DNA from: Viola odorata | Taxonomy: Eukaryota > Streptophyta > Magnoliopsida > Malpighiales > Violaceae | NCBI GenBank assembly: GCA_963691705.1 | Contig: OY829539.1 | Coordinates: 53,604,327 to 53,668,326, forward strand | Reading direction: 5' to 3' | Length of the DNA: 64,000 nt | Part shown: positions 19,813-30,366 of the stretch, piece after piece | Position numbering within the stretch: position 1 is the first letter of the stretch | How the letters are laid out: every line of letters starts with the position of its first letter | Translations under genes and position numbers: made by a program | The notes under the pieces: model-generated | Told to the model about the DNA's origin: nothing | Seen by the model: the letters and a program-made list of their open reading frames with translations, nothing else | The model's database searches: none

Positions 19813-21538
19813 TTATTTTTTGTTTCTTTTCTTTTTCAGCTTGGCTAATTTTTTAGCTTGTTGTTGATCAACTTCTTTTTTGATTTTCTTGATTCGCCTT
19901 CCTTTTTTTATCATCTTGTTATTCTTACTTTCATCCTTGTTGTATTGTTCACTTTTTTTTAATAGTGTGGCGACTTCTTTTTTTCCTGTTACATTGAGAA
20001 TAATATTAGTATTTTTTCTGCAATAAAATAACTTTAGTATCACTATTCCAAAAGAATTACCTTGTCGTGAACTGATTCTTTGTATTTCTTGATGTCACAA
20101 CCAATTAGTATTTTTGTCTCGTCAAAAAGAACAATTGTTGCTTCATTCTCACCATCATTAACTTGTAACCTCAGCATGTATCTGAAATTGTAAGTTGGGT
20201 CTTAGTCATCTTGTTTTATGTTTAAAATAATTAAATTTTTAATTTGTTTGGAATTACCTTAGAATTGTCTCAACGCAATTGTTATACCTGTCGCATATTG
20301 CTTGACCCTCACCCATGTCAAATACTTTTTTCCAGCACTTTTTACATGATTCATACCAAGGTTGTCTTTTATTGATCACTTCGGTAATAATAGTTATTGT
20401 TAGGACGTAGAAAGACTGCAAAGTAATAATAAGAGTTAATGTTAGTTTTTTTCAGTTATGCTCATAACTAATTATTTTGCTTTATGGTTGGTACCTGTTG
20501 TTTTGATGATGCAATTTTGTTAGCAATTTGTTCTACAGTTGCTTTACTCGCATTGTCCATTCTCTTTGAAGGTGATTTGATTATCTTCTGGGTATCTTCT
20601 TGTTGAGTATAGGTCAAACTATGGTTTATAAATATTTGTAAAGTTAAATGGAAAAAATATTAACTTAAACAATGGATAATGGTAAAATAATCTTATATTA
20701 TATTTAATATATATACATATATTCTTACCATTTTCGGATTTCATCTGCTTCATATGTTATGGGATTGATCATCACTATTGTCGTTCTTGTAGTTGATACT
20801 TGTAAAATTCCTAATTTGAGCAATTGTATTTTTATTATTATTAGATAACAATTGGCTCGAATTTATATTTTATAGACTTACCATGATATTTTGATGCCAT
20901 TCTGTTTGATAAAGTAATGATAGGTTTTTCCTCTTTTATTTCATAAAGGACTTCTCCTTCATTTTCAGCTAAGTCTTCCTACAAGATCAATTTCAACTCT
21001 TCACCTCTAATTTTAAATTTTTAAGTATTGTTAAACAAAATTACAATTATTTGATTTTATATACAGGGAAAACTGTAATTGAACATTAGTATATAAATAT
21101 ATTACCTTTTGTCCATTAATAGAATTTCTTGAAATTTGCCATTGAATAGTTTTGCGCTAATGAGAAAACCAATAATATCTGTCATTAAAAAAATTGAAAT
21201 TAGAATATGAATTATCAATTTAAAATAATGATTACAGCGTTTTATAAATTTAGTTGCTTACCGATTCGTTTGCTTTGGTCACAATGAGGAAGATCTTGAA
21301 AGTTCATGAATTCATAGTTAATAACATCAAAGGGGATAGGGATTGATGATTCTTGCACCATGGCTGAGTTTGTCAGAATCAGTTCAATGTCGAGGTTAAT
21401 ATTCGAGTAATTTGGATTTAGTTTCTTAGCAACTCCATTGGTAATAATATATGTGCATCCCTTTTCTAAGGTATCCTTGAGCTTTTGCACCGCTTGCTTG
21501 AAAATCATTACTTGAACTTTTGTTCCCTGATATAACAT
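19813..21538 (-). pseudogene. Helitron-borne RPA70-like single-strand DNA-binding protein gene, multi-exon
   Basis: Exon-like blocks on the minus strand follow the replication protein A large-subunit order. The first is 21538-21255 (GTKVQVMIFKQ, YIITNGVAKK, OB fold A), with donor GTAAG. Next comes a block near 21150-21100 with DIIGFLISAK and LLMDKR. A block near 20940-20745 carries LSNRMASKYHG, then NPITYEADEIRKW. A zinc-finger block near 20360-20280 has WYESCKKC ... ICDRYNNC, then YMLRLQVNDGENEATIVLFDE-type sequence near 20170-20110. A Lys-rich tail ends at 19813. Helitron RPA proteins are thought to bind single-stranded DNA. I did not confirm that all exons join in frame; surrounding decay suggests a pseudogene. 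Confidence 0.65.
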
Positions 21539-21654
21539 ATATAAATATTATAAATAATATTAAATATTCAGTAAAGGGAAAAATAATTATTAATGTATTG
21601 CTTTAATTAATACCTCACGATCTACTAAGATCAGTCCTACTTAATTTGAATTTG

Positions 21655-22300
21655 ATATTAACTGTGAATGTCCAATTCGATAATTTGGTATTGTCTGCCC
21701 TTAAGCTTTATTTATCGTCATGGAGAAACAAAGTCGCACTGGATATTGCTTTTGAACAAATTTAAATGGATATGTTCCAGCTTTTGCTGGTGACAAAGGC
21801 ATTCTTGGCAAAAAAATACGTTTACTTGCATGTTGGCCAACTGTTATTTCTGCATGTATGACATTGCGTTCAAATCCTCGACAAACCATTCTAGTCCCAT
21901 TGCATAATCCATTTGGTGGATCTAGATTCCGCAACAACATTATAGGGCAATTCTTTTTGAGTTCTAGTATATGTGGTGGCAATCCATTTGGCATCAATGT
22001 TTATAAGAATTGTTCTTGCTAACAATTATTATCATCATCAAATGCGATATCAAAGCTCTTAAATATTGTGCCATTTCCGGGGAACAATGATATCATTCTA
22101 TTATTCAACTCATCAACATATTCATTCTTGGTAGCCAGTATAACATGATTTGTTATGTACTCAGGTAATGTTGCATTTTCTCAAAATGAGGGGTAGACAC
22201 TGTCAATCAAACGGTTAATGGAGGATTCACAGTTGTCATACTTAATTATCATCTCTTCTGGTAAAGATATCATGTCATCATCTATTGTTGGCTGATTGAG
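21655..22300 (-). pseudogene. C-terminal part of Helitron RepHel (Pif1-type helicase) with four stops
   Basis: One minus-strand frame codes the end of the helicase: LPEYITNHVILATKNEYVDE, then NRMISLFPG, MPNGLPPHILELKKNCPIML, LRNLDPPNGLCNGTRM, FLPRMPLSP and the motif VI region MTINKA. In-frame stops occur after VYPSF, in DNNC.QEQFL, just before LMPNG, and directly after MTINKA, where helicases have Gln (MTINKAQGQT). The last is a CAA-to-TAA change. The Rep/HUH domain and helicase motifs I-V lie outside or are lost. It cannot be functional. Confidence 0.8.
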
Positions 22301-22349
22301 CCTTATTTTATCATATTTTTACTGTTTAATTACTTGTTATTTGGACAGT

Positions 22350-23712
22350 AAAGCTATTGATTTTGTTATTATTCCCTTGATTTTGACAGTTTTGATCAGA
22401 GGCGCAACTTTATAGAAAAGTTGATTCGAGGTGGTTTGGCCAAACCAGTTTGCTTAGGACAGAGATGGCAGTCTTGGCCATAGTCTTGGCCAAGATCACG
22501 AAACAGGCTACAGTTGGAGAATTTTGATAAAAGATAAAGACGCGAGCTGGCAATTAAAACTGAAAAATGGGATTTCAGAGATTGACATCACTAAAGATTA
22601 TCTTCAAGAGTCCTTAACCGATCTCCCTCCTGAACAATATTATCTTTAGGATTTAAAACAATCTTTTGAATTTTGTAATTTTTAGATTTTATTTTAGTTT
22701 GAATTTTGGATAGAGATAGAGGAGAAAGAGAATTCCTTTTTTATAAGGATGCTTTGACGTACACCATAAAAGGGGGGACTCTATCTCTCTCTTCTTCTCT
22801 TCTTCCGACTTCTTCTTCTCCAATTAATAATATTTTCTTGCTCCAGAATTTAATTCTCGGATTTATTATATCTATGAAAACAGATTTATCTATTTTTATA
22901 TCCATGAGTATGAGTAGCTAAACACCCATTCTTGGTAAGGGTTGATGAGCTTTGTTCTTATGTTTTTGTGAGATCAAATCGCCCTTAGCATTCTCTTCGA
23001 TTCGTATTCACTTATTTCTTGAGCTTAATCCAACGCTAACTCACTAGAGACAGGACCTGATCATTCTTGTACCCTAGTAGAGAAGAGTTGCAACCAACCT
23101 AGAAGGAAAGGGAGCATCCGCCGGCTAGGCAAAGTAGGTGACTAGTCTCGCGCTAGACTAGAAGAAATAAGTGATCTAGACCAAGACCAGATTGACAACC
23201 TAGGGTCTCCATAGGGAGACAACTTGGCTAGGTATTGTCTTCCTCTATACCATTGAGGAAGCGAACAACCATTCAAGACAGCAGTCAAACGGATAAACCC
23301 TTTAACCAGCAAGGTGTCCATTGGCTAGGATTATCAGGAAAGGGAGCACCCGCTAGATAATTTGAAGAGGAGGGAAGTCAGGAGTGAATAGGAGCACCTC
23401 CACTCTATAGCAGGACTACGAATCAAGAGATGAATACCCTTGTATCAGTGATCGAATCATAAGAACAGAAGCTCTCATATCGCCCTTACCTGGAATCCCC
23501 TTTTTATTCAACTTTTCCAGTATTGACCCCCTATCTTGGCCAAGCCTTTGACCAAGACTACTTTGAACTATTTTATTTCTTTTGTTTTTGTCTTTATTTT
23601 CAGAATCAACCAACCAAACTCAGTGATGAGGAAGTCAATCAAGAACTACAATTCCCTAGAAGTCTCTATGGACGATCCTCTTACCACCATCTACAAGTTC
23701 CTTGTGGATAAA
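22350..23712 (+). repeat. Probable old, diverged LTR/leader of a Gypsy-type element
   Basis: No gene is recognisable. A block near 22905-22975 (ATGAGTAGCTAA...TTCTTGGTAAGGGTTGATG...GAGATCAAATC) parallels one in the Athila LTR near 24475-24535 (ATGAGCGGCTAA...TTCTTGGTGAGAGTCGATTG...GAGGTCAAATT). That suggests a distant Athila-type LTR. Its borders are not defined. The Athila LTR at 23713 starts immediately after it. Confidence 0.35.
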
Positions 23713-25299
23713 TGATAAGTTGTATTTCTACCCCTTTTTCATATCTATTATACACTTATATTTGACGCGCTCGACACGCGATCATTGGCTCTTCTCCATT
23801 TCCTATTCTGAGTAAAATTATGCTGAATTCTAAATCTGAGCTAGCCCTCATATTTCTAGATAGTTTCAGTCTTCTCATATGGTGCCATAAGTATGTCCTT
23901 ACCAAACTTGCTCCCTGATAGAGCGTTTTATATCCATAATTCTTCCCTCTTTTACGTGCCTTTTTAGATCATGATGCTACTTATGTTGCTGTGTTTATTC
24001 ACTTTTTGCAGATCTGGGTAAATTAAGAGGAAAATACGAAAAGGAACATTTTCTATCACTTTCTGGATGCATTAGAGCAGCTAGGCCGAGCAGCTGGGCG
24101 TTCGCGGCAGGCAGCAGTATCCTAGCGAGAAAAGGAAATGAGCGCGATAAAGGAAAATATCGGACCTGCTCAATTAATGCTCCAGAAGTCCCAATCGCAG
24201 TAGAAGTCCTATAGGGAGTCGAATTCAAATCGGATTAGGAGTTTAATTTGTAATAGTCATATAAATACTTTAGTAATTAGGTTTTCGAGGGCATCCTCTC
24301 TTTTCTTCTCCCGCTGACTTTTGGCGCCACCACTGCCTTCGGCAACCTTTGTTTTATCTTCAATAAACCGGAGCTTTGCTCCGGCCGGTAATAATCAGGA
24401 TTTATTTCTTCTTCATCTCTCTTATTTAATTATGCAATTTAGTTATTTATTTGTTTTTATTATTGGTATGAGCGGCTAAGTCTCTCCGTTCTTGGTGAGA
24501 GTCGATTGAAGGTTGCAAGGGAAGCCGTGAGGTCAAATTGTACTTCATAAATTCTGTGTTGGTATCTTCTTGTTCAATAATTAATTGTCAATTTACCTAG
24601 GGTAATTATTAGCTTGATCACCTAGTAATTGAACTAGAGTAATTACTATCGTCCCTGTTGTTATACCTAACGCGAAGCTGCAGGGTAGAGCAGATAACCA
24701 TACTGGTCCTGACTGGAAGCCTGGTATCCCCCAGTTGGATTGAACAAGTCGTTAGGGTAGAGCCTCAAGCGTACCGAGTGTCTCGCCCTAGACGCATCTT
24801 ACCTCTTCTTCATGGGCATCTGAGTGTTGCCTCCATAAGCGTACCTTGGAGGACGGCGGACTGTCAAGGTTAATCCATAAGCGTACCTTGGGATAACTTC
24901 TATTACGAAGGTAAGCAGGGGACCTAAGCGTGCCTGGTCCCTATAGTGCGCCTATCAGCTCGGGGTAGACGATACTTGCGCCAATGACCGGCTGACCGTA
25001 AATGCAACCGGATTCGGACTCTTACTGAGAACTCTTGTCTCCATTGATTTCTTATTACTATTATCATATTCTACTATTAGTCTTTATTACTTGCGTAGTT
25101 AATAATTAGATTAATCAAACAACCATTCAAAACCCACCCCTTCGGTTACTTGTTGCTTGGATTATTTAGTTTGCCAAATTGAGTTGAGTATTGGTCCCTT
25201 AATCCCTGTGTTCGATCCTGTTACCATTATACACAATTTATTGTGCACATTGACTGCAGGTTTTATTATTATTTTTGTATGTGCTTCGACAACACATCA
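23713..25299 (+). repeat. 5' LTR of the Athila element (1587 bp)
   Basis: Starts TGATAAGTTGTATTTC and ends ACAACACATCA directly before the AATTTTGGCGCC primer region. Start and end, length of 1.6 kb and internal order match Athila LTRs. It contains a short inverted repeat (CCGGAGCTTTGCTCCGG near 24367-24383) shortly after a TCAATAAA, in the place of the poly(A)/R region. Confidence 0.85.
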
Positions 25300-25304
25300 A
25301 ATTT

Positions 25305-25319
25305 TGGCGCCGTTGCCGG
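25305..25319 (+). promoter_or_regulatory. Athila primer-binding site (tRNA-Asp type)
   Basis: TGGCGCCGTTGCCGG six bases after the LTR end is the well-known Athila primer site, complementary to the 3' end of tRNA-Asp. Confidence 0.85.
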
Positions 25320-25352
25320 AGATTAACGCAACTAACGCTCTTTTCTTTTTGT

Positions 25353-27378
25353 ATGACCAGGTCTTCCAACGCAACTTTACTACCTTTCGATCCAGAGATC
25401 CGGAGAACAGAATGATTAGCCCGCAAACTTGCTAAGCAAAATCAATCTGCAACTCCTACATCTCACCCATTTGACCTTCCCCCTGAAACTTTGGAACCTC
25501 CTGCTCATTTCGATTTGCTCGATCGAGACGTTGAAAATAACCCGAACCCCGAACATCCTGTTATGGCTGATAACGGTGACGGTGGGGATGGCGAAGCTGT
25601 CGTCAATCCCTGCATCTCGGAACTGAATGCTACTGCCGAAACCACTACTGGGTGCATCGCATGGCCTACTATTGCCCATGATTAGATTATCAAATCCTCT
25701 GTCCTCCACTACTTGCCCAAGTTCCATGGCATCCCTAGAGAGAGTGCCCTCCGACATCTTCAGCAGCTCCATACCGTTTGTGAAGCTCTAAAACCCCCAG
25801 AGGTAGACATCAATCAAGCTAAGCTTAGAGCCTTCATGTGGTCGCTTGAAGATGACGCTCGCAATTGGTTCTATGATCTGCCCGCCCTATCCATTACTTG
25901 CTGGGCCGACATGTTCAAGGCATTCACCGAAAAATACTATCCTACTTCCATGGCCAATATAACCAAGAAACAGCTAGTCTCCATCACCCAAAAAGAGAAT
26001 GAGAACATTGGACAGTACTACGAGAGGTTCAAAAAGATGCAAACTCTCTGTCCCTCGCACAATATTCCTGACCACGCTCTCCTTGGGTACTTCCATGAGG
26101 GACTGCGGGGGCGAAGCAAAGAATTGATAGATGCTGCCAGTAACGATGATATGCTTGCCCTAACCGCAGAAAACGCAAAAATTCTTCTAGAACGCATGGC
26201 TAAGAATGCTGTGCCGTTGGACCAACTAAGCCCTCCCATGCATGATGCTCGATCCGCTGCTATAGAAAACCAACTCTCCACCCTCACTGGAATGATTCAA
26301 AACTTCACCAGCGGCTAGCCCGTGCAGATCAAAGCCTGCGACATCTGCAACTTTACTGACCACCCTACGGACGCCTGTCCGCATATTCCAGATGAAGTAG
26401 ATGTGAACGCCATAGGGAATTATAATGGAGCCCCTATGAAGCAGGATTCGTATACTCAGAACTACCTCAATGGTTGGTGCCATCCGAACCTAAGCTACAA
26501 CAACAACAACCAGCAGCAGCCTATGCCAAACCAGATGCAGCCACAAAATCCGTTCCAGATCCAACAACATCCGCCCTTCAACCTCCAGAATTTCAAACCA
26601 CGGCCCACCTATCACAACAATCAACAACACCAATACCAAGCTCTGCAAGGACCCCCTCCGCTAAACAATGAGGAACCTAGTTTGCGACAGCTAGTTGTTG
26701 AATTGAACAAAAAACTTGAAAACTTATCCGCAGAAGTGAGGGAACAAAAAAATGGTGGAAGACTGCCACCACAGCCTGAAGCAAACCCTAAGCATGGAGC
26801 CTGTGCCATTAATCTCCGAAGTGGCACACAGTTACCTGACCGCCAGCCGCTCGCCCAAGAAGTGGAGCTCCCTGATCCGCCATCCGAACTTAAGCTACAG
26901 CAACAACAACCAGCAGCAGCCTATGCCAAACCAGATGCAGCCACAAAATCCGTTCCAGAACTAACAACATCCGCCCTTCAACCTCCAGAATTTCAAACCA
27001 CGGCCCACCTATCACAACAATCAACAACACCAATACCAAGCTCCACCAAACAATGAGGAACCTAGTTTGCGACAGCTAGTTGTTGAATTGAACAAAAAAC
27101 TTGAAAACCTATCCGCAGAAGTGAGGGAACAAAAAAATGGTGGAAGACTGCCACCACAGCCTGAAGCAAACCCTAAGCACGGAGCCTGTGCCATTAATCT
27201 CCGAAGTGGCACACAGTTACCTGACTGCCAGCCGCTCGCCCAAGAAGTGGAGCTCCCTGATCCCACACCTGTAGTTGAAGAAGTTGAGGTTAGAGAAGAG
27301 AAGGAAAAGAAGGTCTACACTTCCAGAAAACCAGGAACGCCAATTAATAATGAGGGTTCTGTCGCACCCGAAAGATAA
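25353..27378 (+). pseudogene. Athila gag, with three stops and an internal tandem duplication
   Basis: From ATG 25353 one frame codes Athila gag but is broken by TGA 25413-25415, TAG 25683-25685 and TAG 26316-26318. The Retrotrans_gag core (25713-26315) has LPKFHGI, ARNWFYDLP, FTEKYYP and NENIGQYYERFKK. A CCHC knuckle follows (CDICNFTDHPTDAC, 26334-26375). A Gln/Pro-rich region comes next, then LRQLVVELNKKLENL and GACAINLRSGTQL, a block conserved before the Athila protease. About 400 bp from 26479 are repeated from 26879, and the second copy is shifted out of frame. The frame leads into the insertion at 27360, so the last codons to 27378 are LTR, not gag. Confidence 0.85.
26479..27265 (+). 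repeat. Tandem duplication inside Athila gag (offset 400 bp)
   Basis: Copies at about 26479-26878 and 26879-27265 are nearly identical. The second lacks ~16 bp near the CAAGCTC.. GGACCCCCT stretch of the first and carries small changes (GATCCAACAAC versus GAACTAACAAC). It repeats the Gln-rich linker and the NLRSGTQL block. Confidence 0.85.
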
Positions 27379-29093
27379 AAAAATTCGCGAGTATACGACG
27401 AATCTGATACCTTACGATGCTCGGCGTAAAAGGACACCTCGCAACATGCAATGAAGTCGCCACCCCATTTTCTAAGGTTTAGGGAACCTATATCTCATGG
27501 CATAAAAAAATAAAAACTAAGGCACAATTGGTCTAAACCTAAGAACGAAGGTTCGAGGTCGTATTATGGACTCGGGAAGGTGTTAGGCACCCGAGTCACA
27601 TCCTTAAAAAGGTTAACGGTTTAAAAGGTGTTTGGAAATATTTTAGCATGTAAGTTAGCCCTCAAAGGTGACGTTACATCTTAGCATATTTTGTTATTTC
27701 CGAAAGGGACCGAAGGACGGGGTTACCGTTTGTTCGTATGCTAGAGCGGACGTTCCACCCTTTTTATCATTGGGCCATGCATGATTAATTAATTACTACG
27801 TGATCCTATCAGGGATAAAACTAACATCGTACCATTTTAATGAATGCAAATAACTGTGTGGGATCGAAGCCACCATGCTCATATATCAACGCAAAACAAT
27901 TAATTTCATGGCATAAACGCAAGTGATGTAAACACGTAAGCATGTGTGTTGATTTTATTTTCCAACAGTTCTAAATATCATGCATACAATTATGACAGTG
28001 GTTTTTAAAATTTCTAAACAACATGCATATAAGTAATATTTGCGAAAAATATTGAATAAATAAAAGAGGCTAGAAAGCGTACTTGCGTTGCGTGATCTTG
28101 ATCTACCTTATAAAATAAAAGTATTAGTGATAGTTCAATCAAAAATAAATAAAGAACGAGTAAAACAACAATTTAATTGATTTCAAATAAACATATGTTA
28201 ACACATGTGAGAGTGTGATCATGTCGATAAATAATTAACATGGCAAAAATTACGAAAGAAAACATACAACAAATATTCATACGATTCATGCAATGACATA
28301 ATTTATACATTGAATAAGGCACATGAGTATTTAATAAGAAAATAACATATGATTTAACATGGCATAATTACGAAAAAGAATACGAACATTTCAATGATTT
28401 AAACATGGTATAATAAAAAAGCATACGAATATTTGACGGGAAAAAAGTGAGTCCCACATTTGAAATTTGGACATTAAAAAATGGGCTTGGCTTCAAAATT
28501 TAATTCAAAAGAAAGACAAAATGGGCTATGTTTAAAAAAAGAAAGAAAAAAGGAAAAGATGGGCTTGGCTTAAGCCAAGGCCCATCTGGGTTAAAAAACA
28601 AGGAAAAGGACGGGCTTGGCCCGTCACCTTTCTTCTTTAACGAAGAACAACACTGTTCTTCTTCTTCCTTGAGCCGACCCTACTGCCGGGGACAAGGAAG
28701 GTAGATCCGGTCACCAAACCCATGAAAAAACGTCACCATGCACAGAGAATGAAACCACGACCAAAACCCAACAAAAATCAGATCATTTCATCCATAAACG
28801 AAGCTTAATTTGATGATTGAATAAATATATGCATTAAAGCCAAAAATTTGCAATTAAATGAACAAGGCAGTAGGCATTTTAAATTGAAGCAAGAAACGAG
28901 ATTGTAACTTGAAAGAGAGGTGTTTAAAACAGTTTTGAGCAATTGATTAAATGCTTAAGGCTAAAAACGAAAATTAAAAGAGAGAGGCTAGAGAGAGAAA
29001 GCTTGATAAACTCACCTTGATTGCTTTCCTTTGCTTCGATTCGTGTTAGGGATGAGAGGGTGCGACAACCCGTTGTGTTTTTAGGGTTAGAAC

Positions 29094-30270
29094 TAGTGTT
29101 ATCAGAACCGGACCGGACAGAGAACCGGAAATGAAAATTTGGTGGTTCAACCGGGTTCGACCGGATTGTAGTTGCTGGTCCGTCCGGAACCGTTCACACA
29201 TTAAACCGGTAAATCTTAGACTATAAAACCGGATTAAACCGGATTGAACCGGCTGGTTTTTTTACTATAACATTTTATAATATATCAAAATAAAGTTATA
29301 ATAAATCTCTTAATCCTACTACAAGAATGGTTTCAATTGATCGCAATTTTATTCCGTAGTTTTAGCACTTATAGAACCTAATTAATTATAACTTTTGTGT
29401 ATCAAATTTTATCATTTAGTAGTTTTATAGATTTTACAAATATTTATAAATACTCATTTTGAGAATCTGATAATACTCGACGGGATTAAAAATATTTATG
29501 GTTCATGGTAACATAGCAATTTAATTAATTCAAAAAAAGAAACACTAGCGAGTAGCAATATCACCTTGCCACGTCACTCCTAATTGCTTGCTATGCTTGT
29601 CACCAACATCCAGCATTTGTTAATTCCCCCACGTGTTTTTAAATATCTTCCTTATTAAGAAAAAAAAAAATGTCTTCAAACCCGTGTGCAACTTGCGTAC
29701 ACAGTAACACAGCTGTCATGCCATTTCAGTACCCAAACAGCCCACACAGTCTTCGTTTCCATCTCTGACCAAACAGACGAGACGACAGCAATCATTTTTC
29801 AAGCAACACACCAGAAAATAAATTCCTCACAAGTTAACAAAATATGCATTCTCCATCCAAGAGGTTTAAACTCGACGGAGCTCCGACCATCGAAACGTCA
29901 CTTCCACCGATGATTTAGTCGCCGCAGCGCCCAACACAAGAGCAGGAACTAGCCATCATGGTCGGCGGCTTGAGAAACGTGATCACCGGAGCAACAACCG
30001 CCTCCACGCTGCTGTGATTGAGAGTGAAAGAATGGAAATTGAAATTTGAAACACAGGGGAAAAGAAACAAATTCGCGAAAGAGGAGGAATTTAAGTAAAA
30101 AAGCAAAACGACGCGGTTTTGGCCAGGTGTCAAACCGGGCAGTTTGGTAAAAAACTGGCCGGTTCGTCCGGTCCAACCCGGGTCAGTGGTCAATCCGGTC
30201 CGAAAGTTGAATCGGATCGGAAAGGTGAAAATTGCCGGTTGAACCGACCGGACCGGTTCTAATAACCAGG
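29094..30270. mobile_element. Non-autonomous hAT-like element inside the LTR (~1177 bp)
   Basis: Flanked by the 8-bp repeat GTTAGAAC (29086-29093 and 30271-30278). The partner LTR (near 58955) has this site once. The ends share an imperfect inverted repeat (GTTATCAGAACCGG and the complement of CCGGTTCTAATAAC). Subterminal regions are dense in AACCGG/CCGGTT motifs. No transposase is recognisable. One or two bases of the borders are ambiguous because GG precedes both duplications. Confidence 0.8.
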
Positions 30271-30366
30271 GTTAGAACAGTGTCCTATTTATATCGAGTC
30301 GAACGTGGTGAGCAATTCTTTTTGTGTGGTGACGCGAAGGGTGACGCGGCTGATTTTCTTCGTGCG

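Larger units (their letters stand above)
19428..22320 (-). mobile_element. Decayed Helitron, 3' part (helicase end and RPA-like gene)
   Basis: On the minus strand the order is helicase C-terminus (to ~21655) then an RPA70-like gene (21538 to ~19815), the usual order in plant Helitrons. The presumed 3' end reads CACTACCTAG followed by T at 19428-19427, fitting the CTRR|T rule. It lies exactly where the unit-6 intron loses homology to units 3 and 5. A GC-rich hairpin just before the end is not evident, so the terminus is provisional. The 5' end (TC) was not found. The upper limit given is where helicase similarity ends. Confidence 0.65.
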
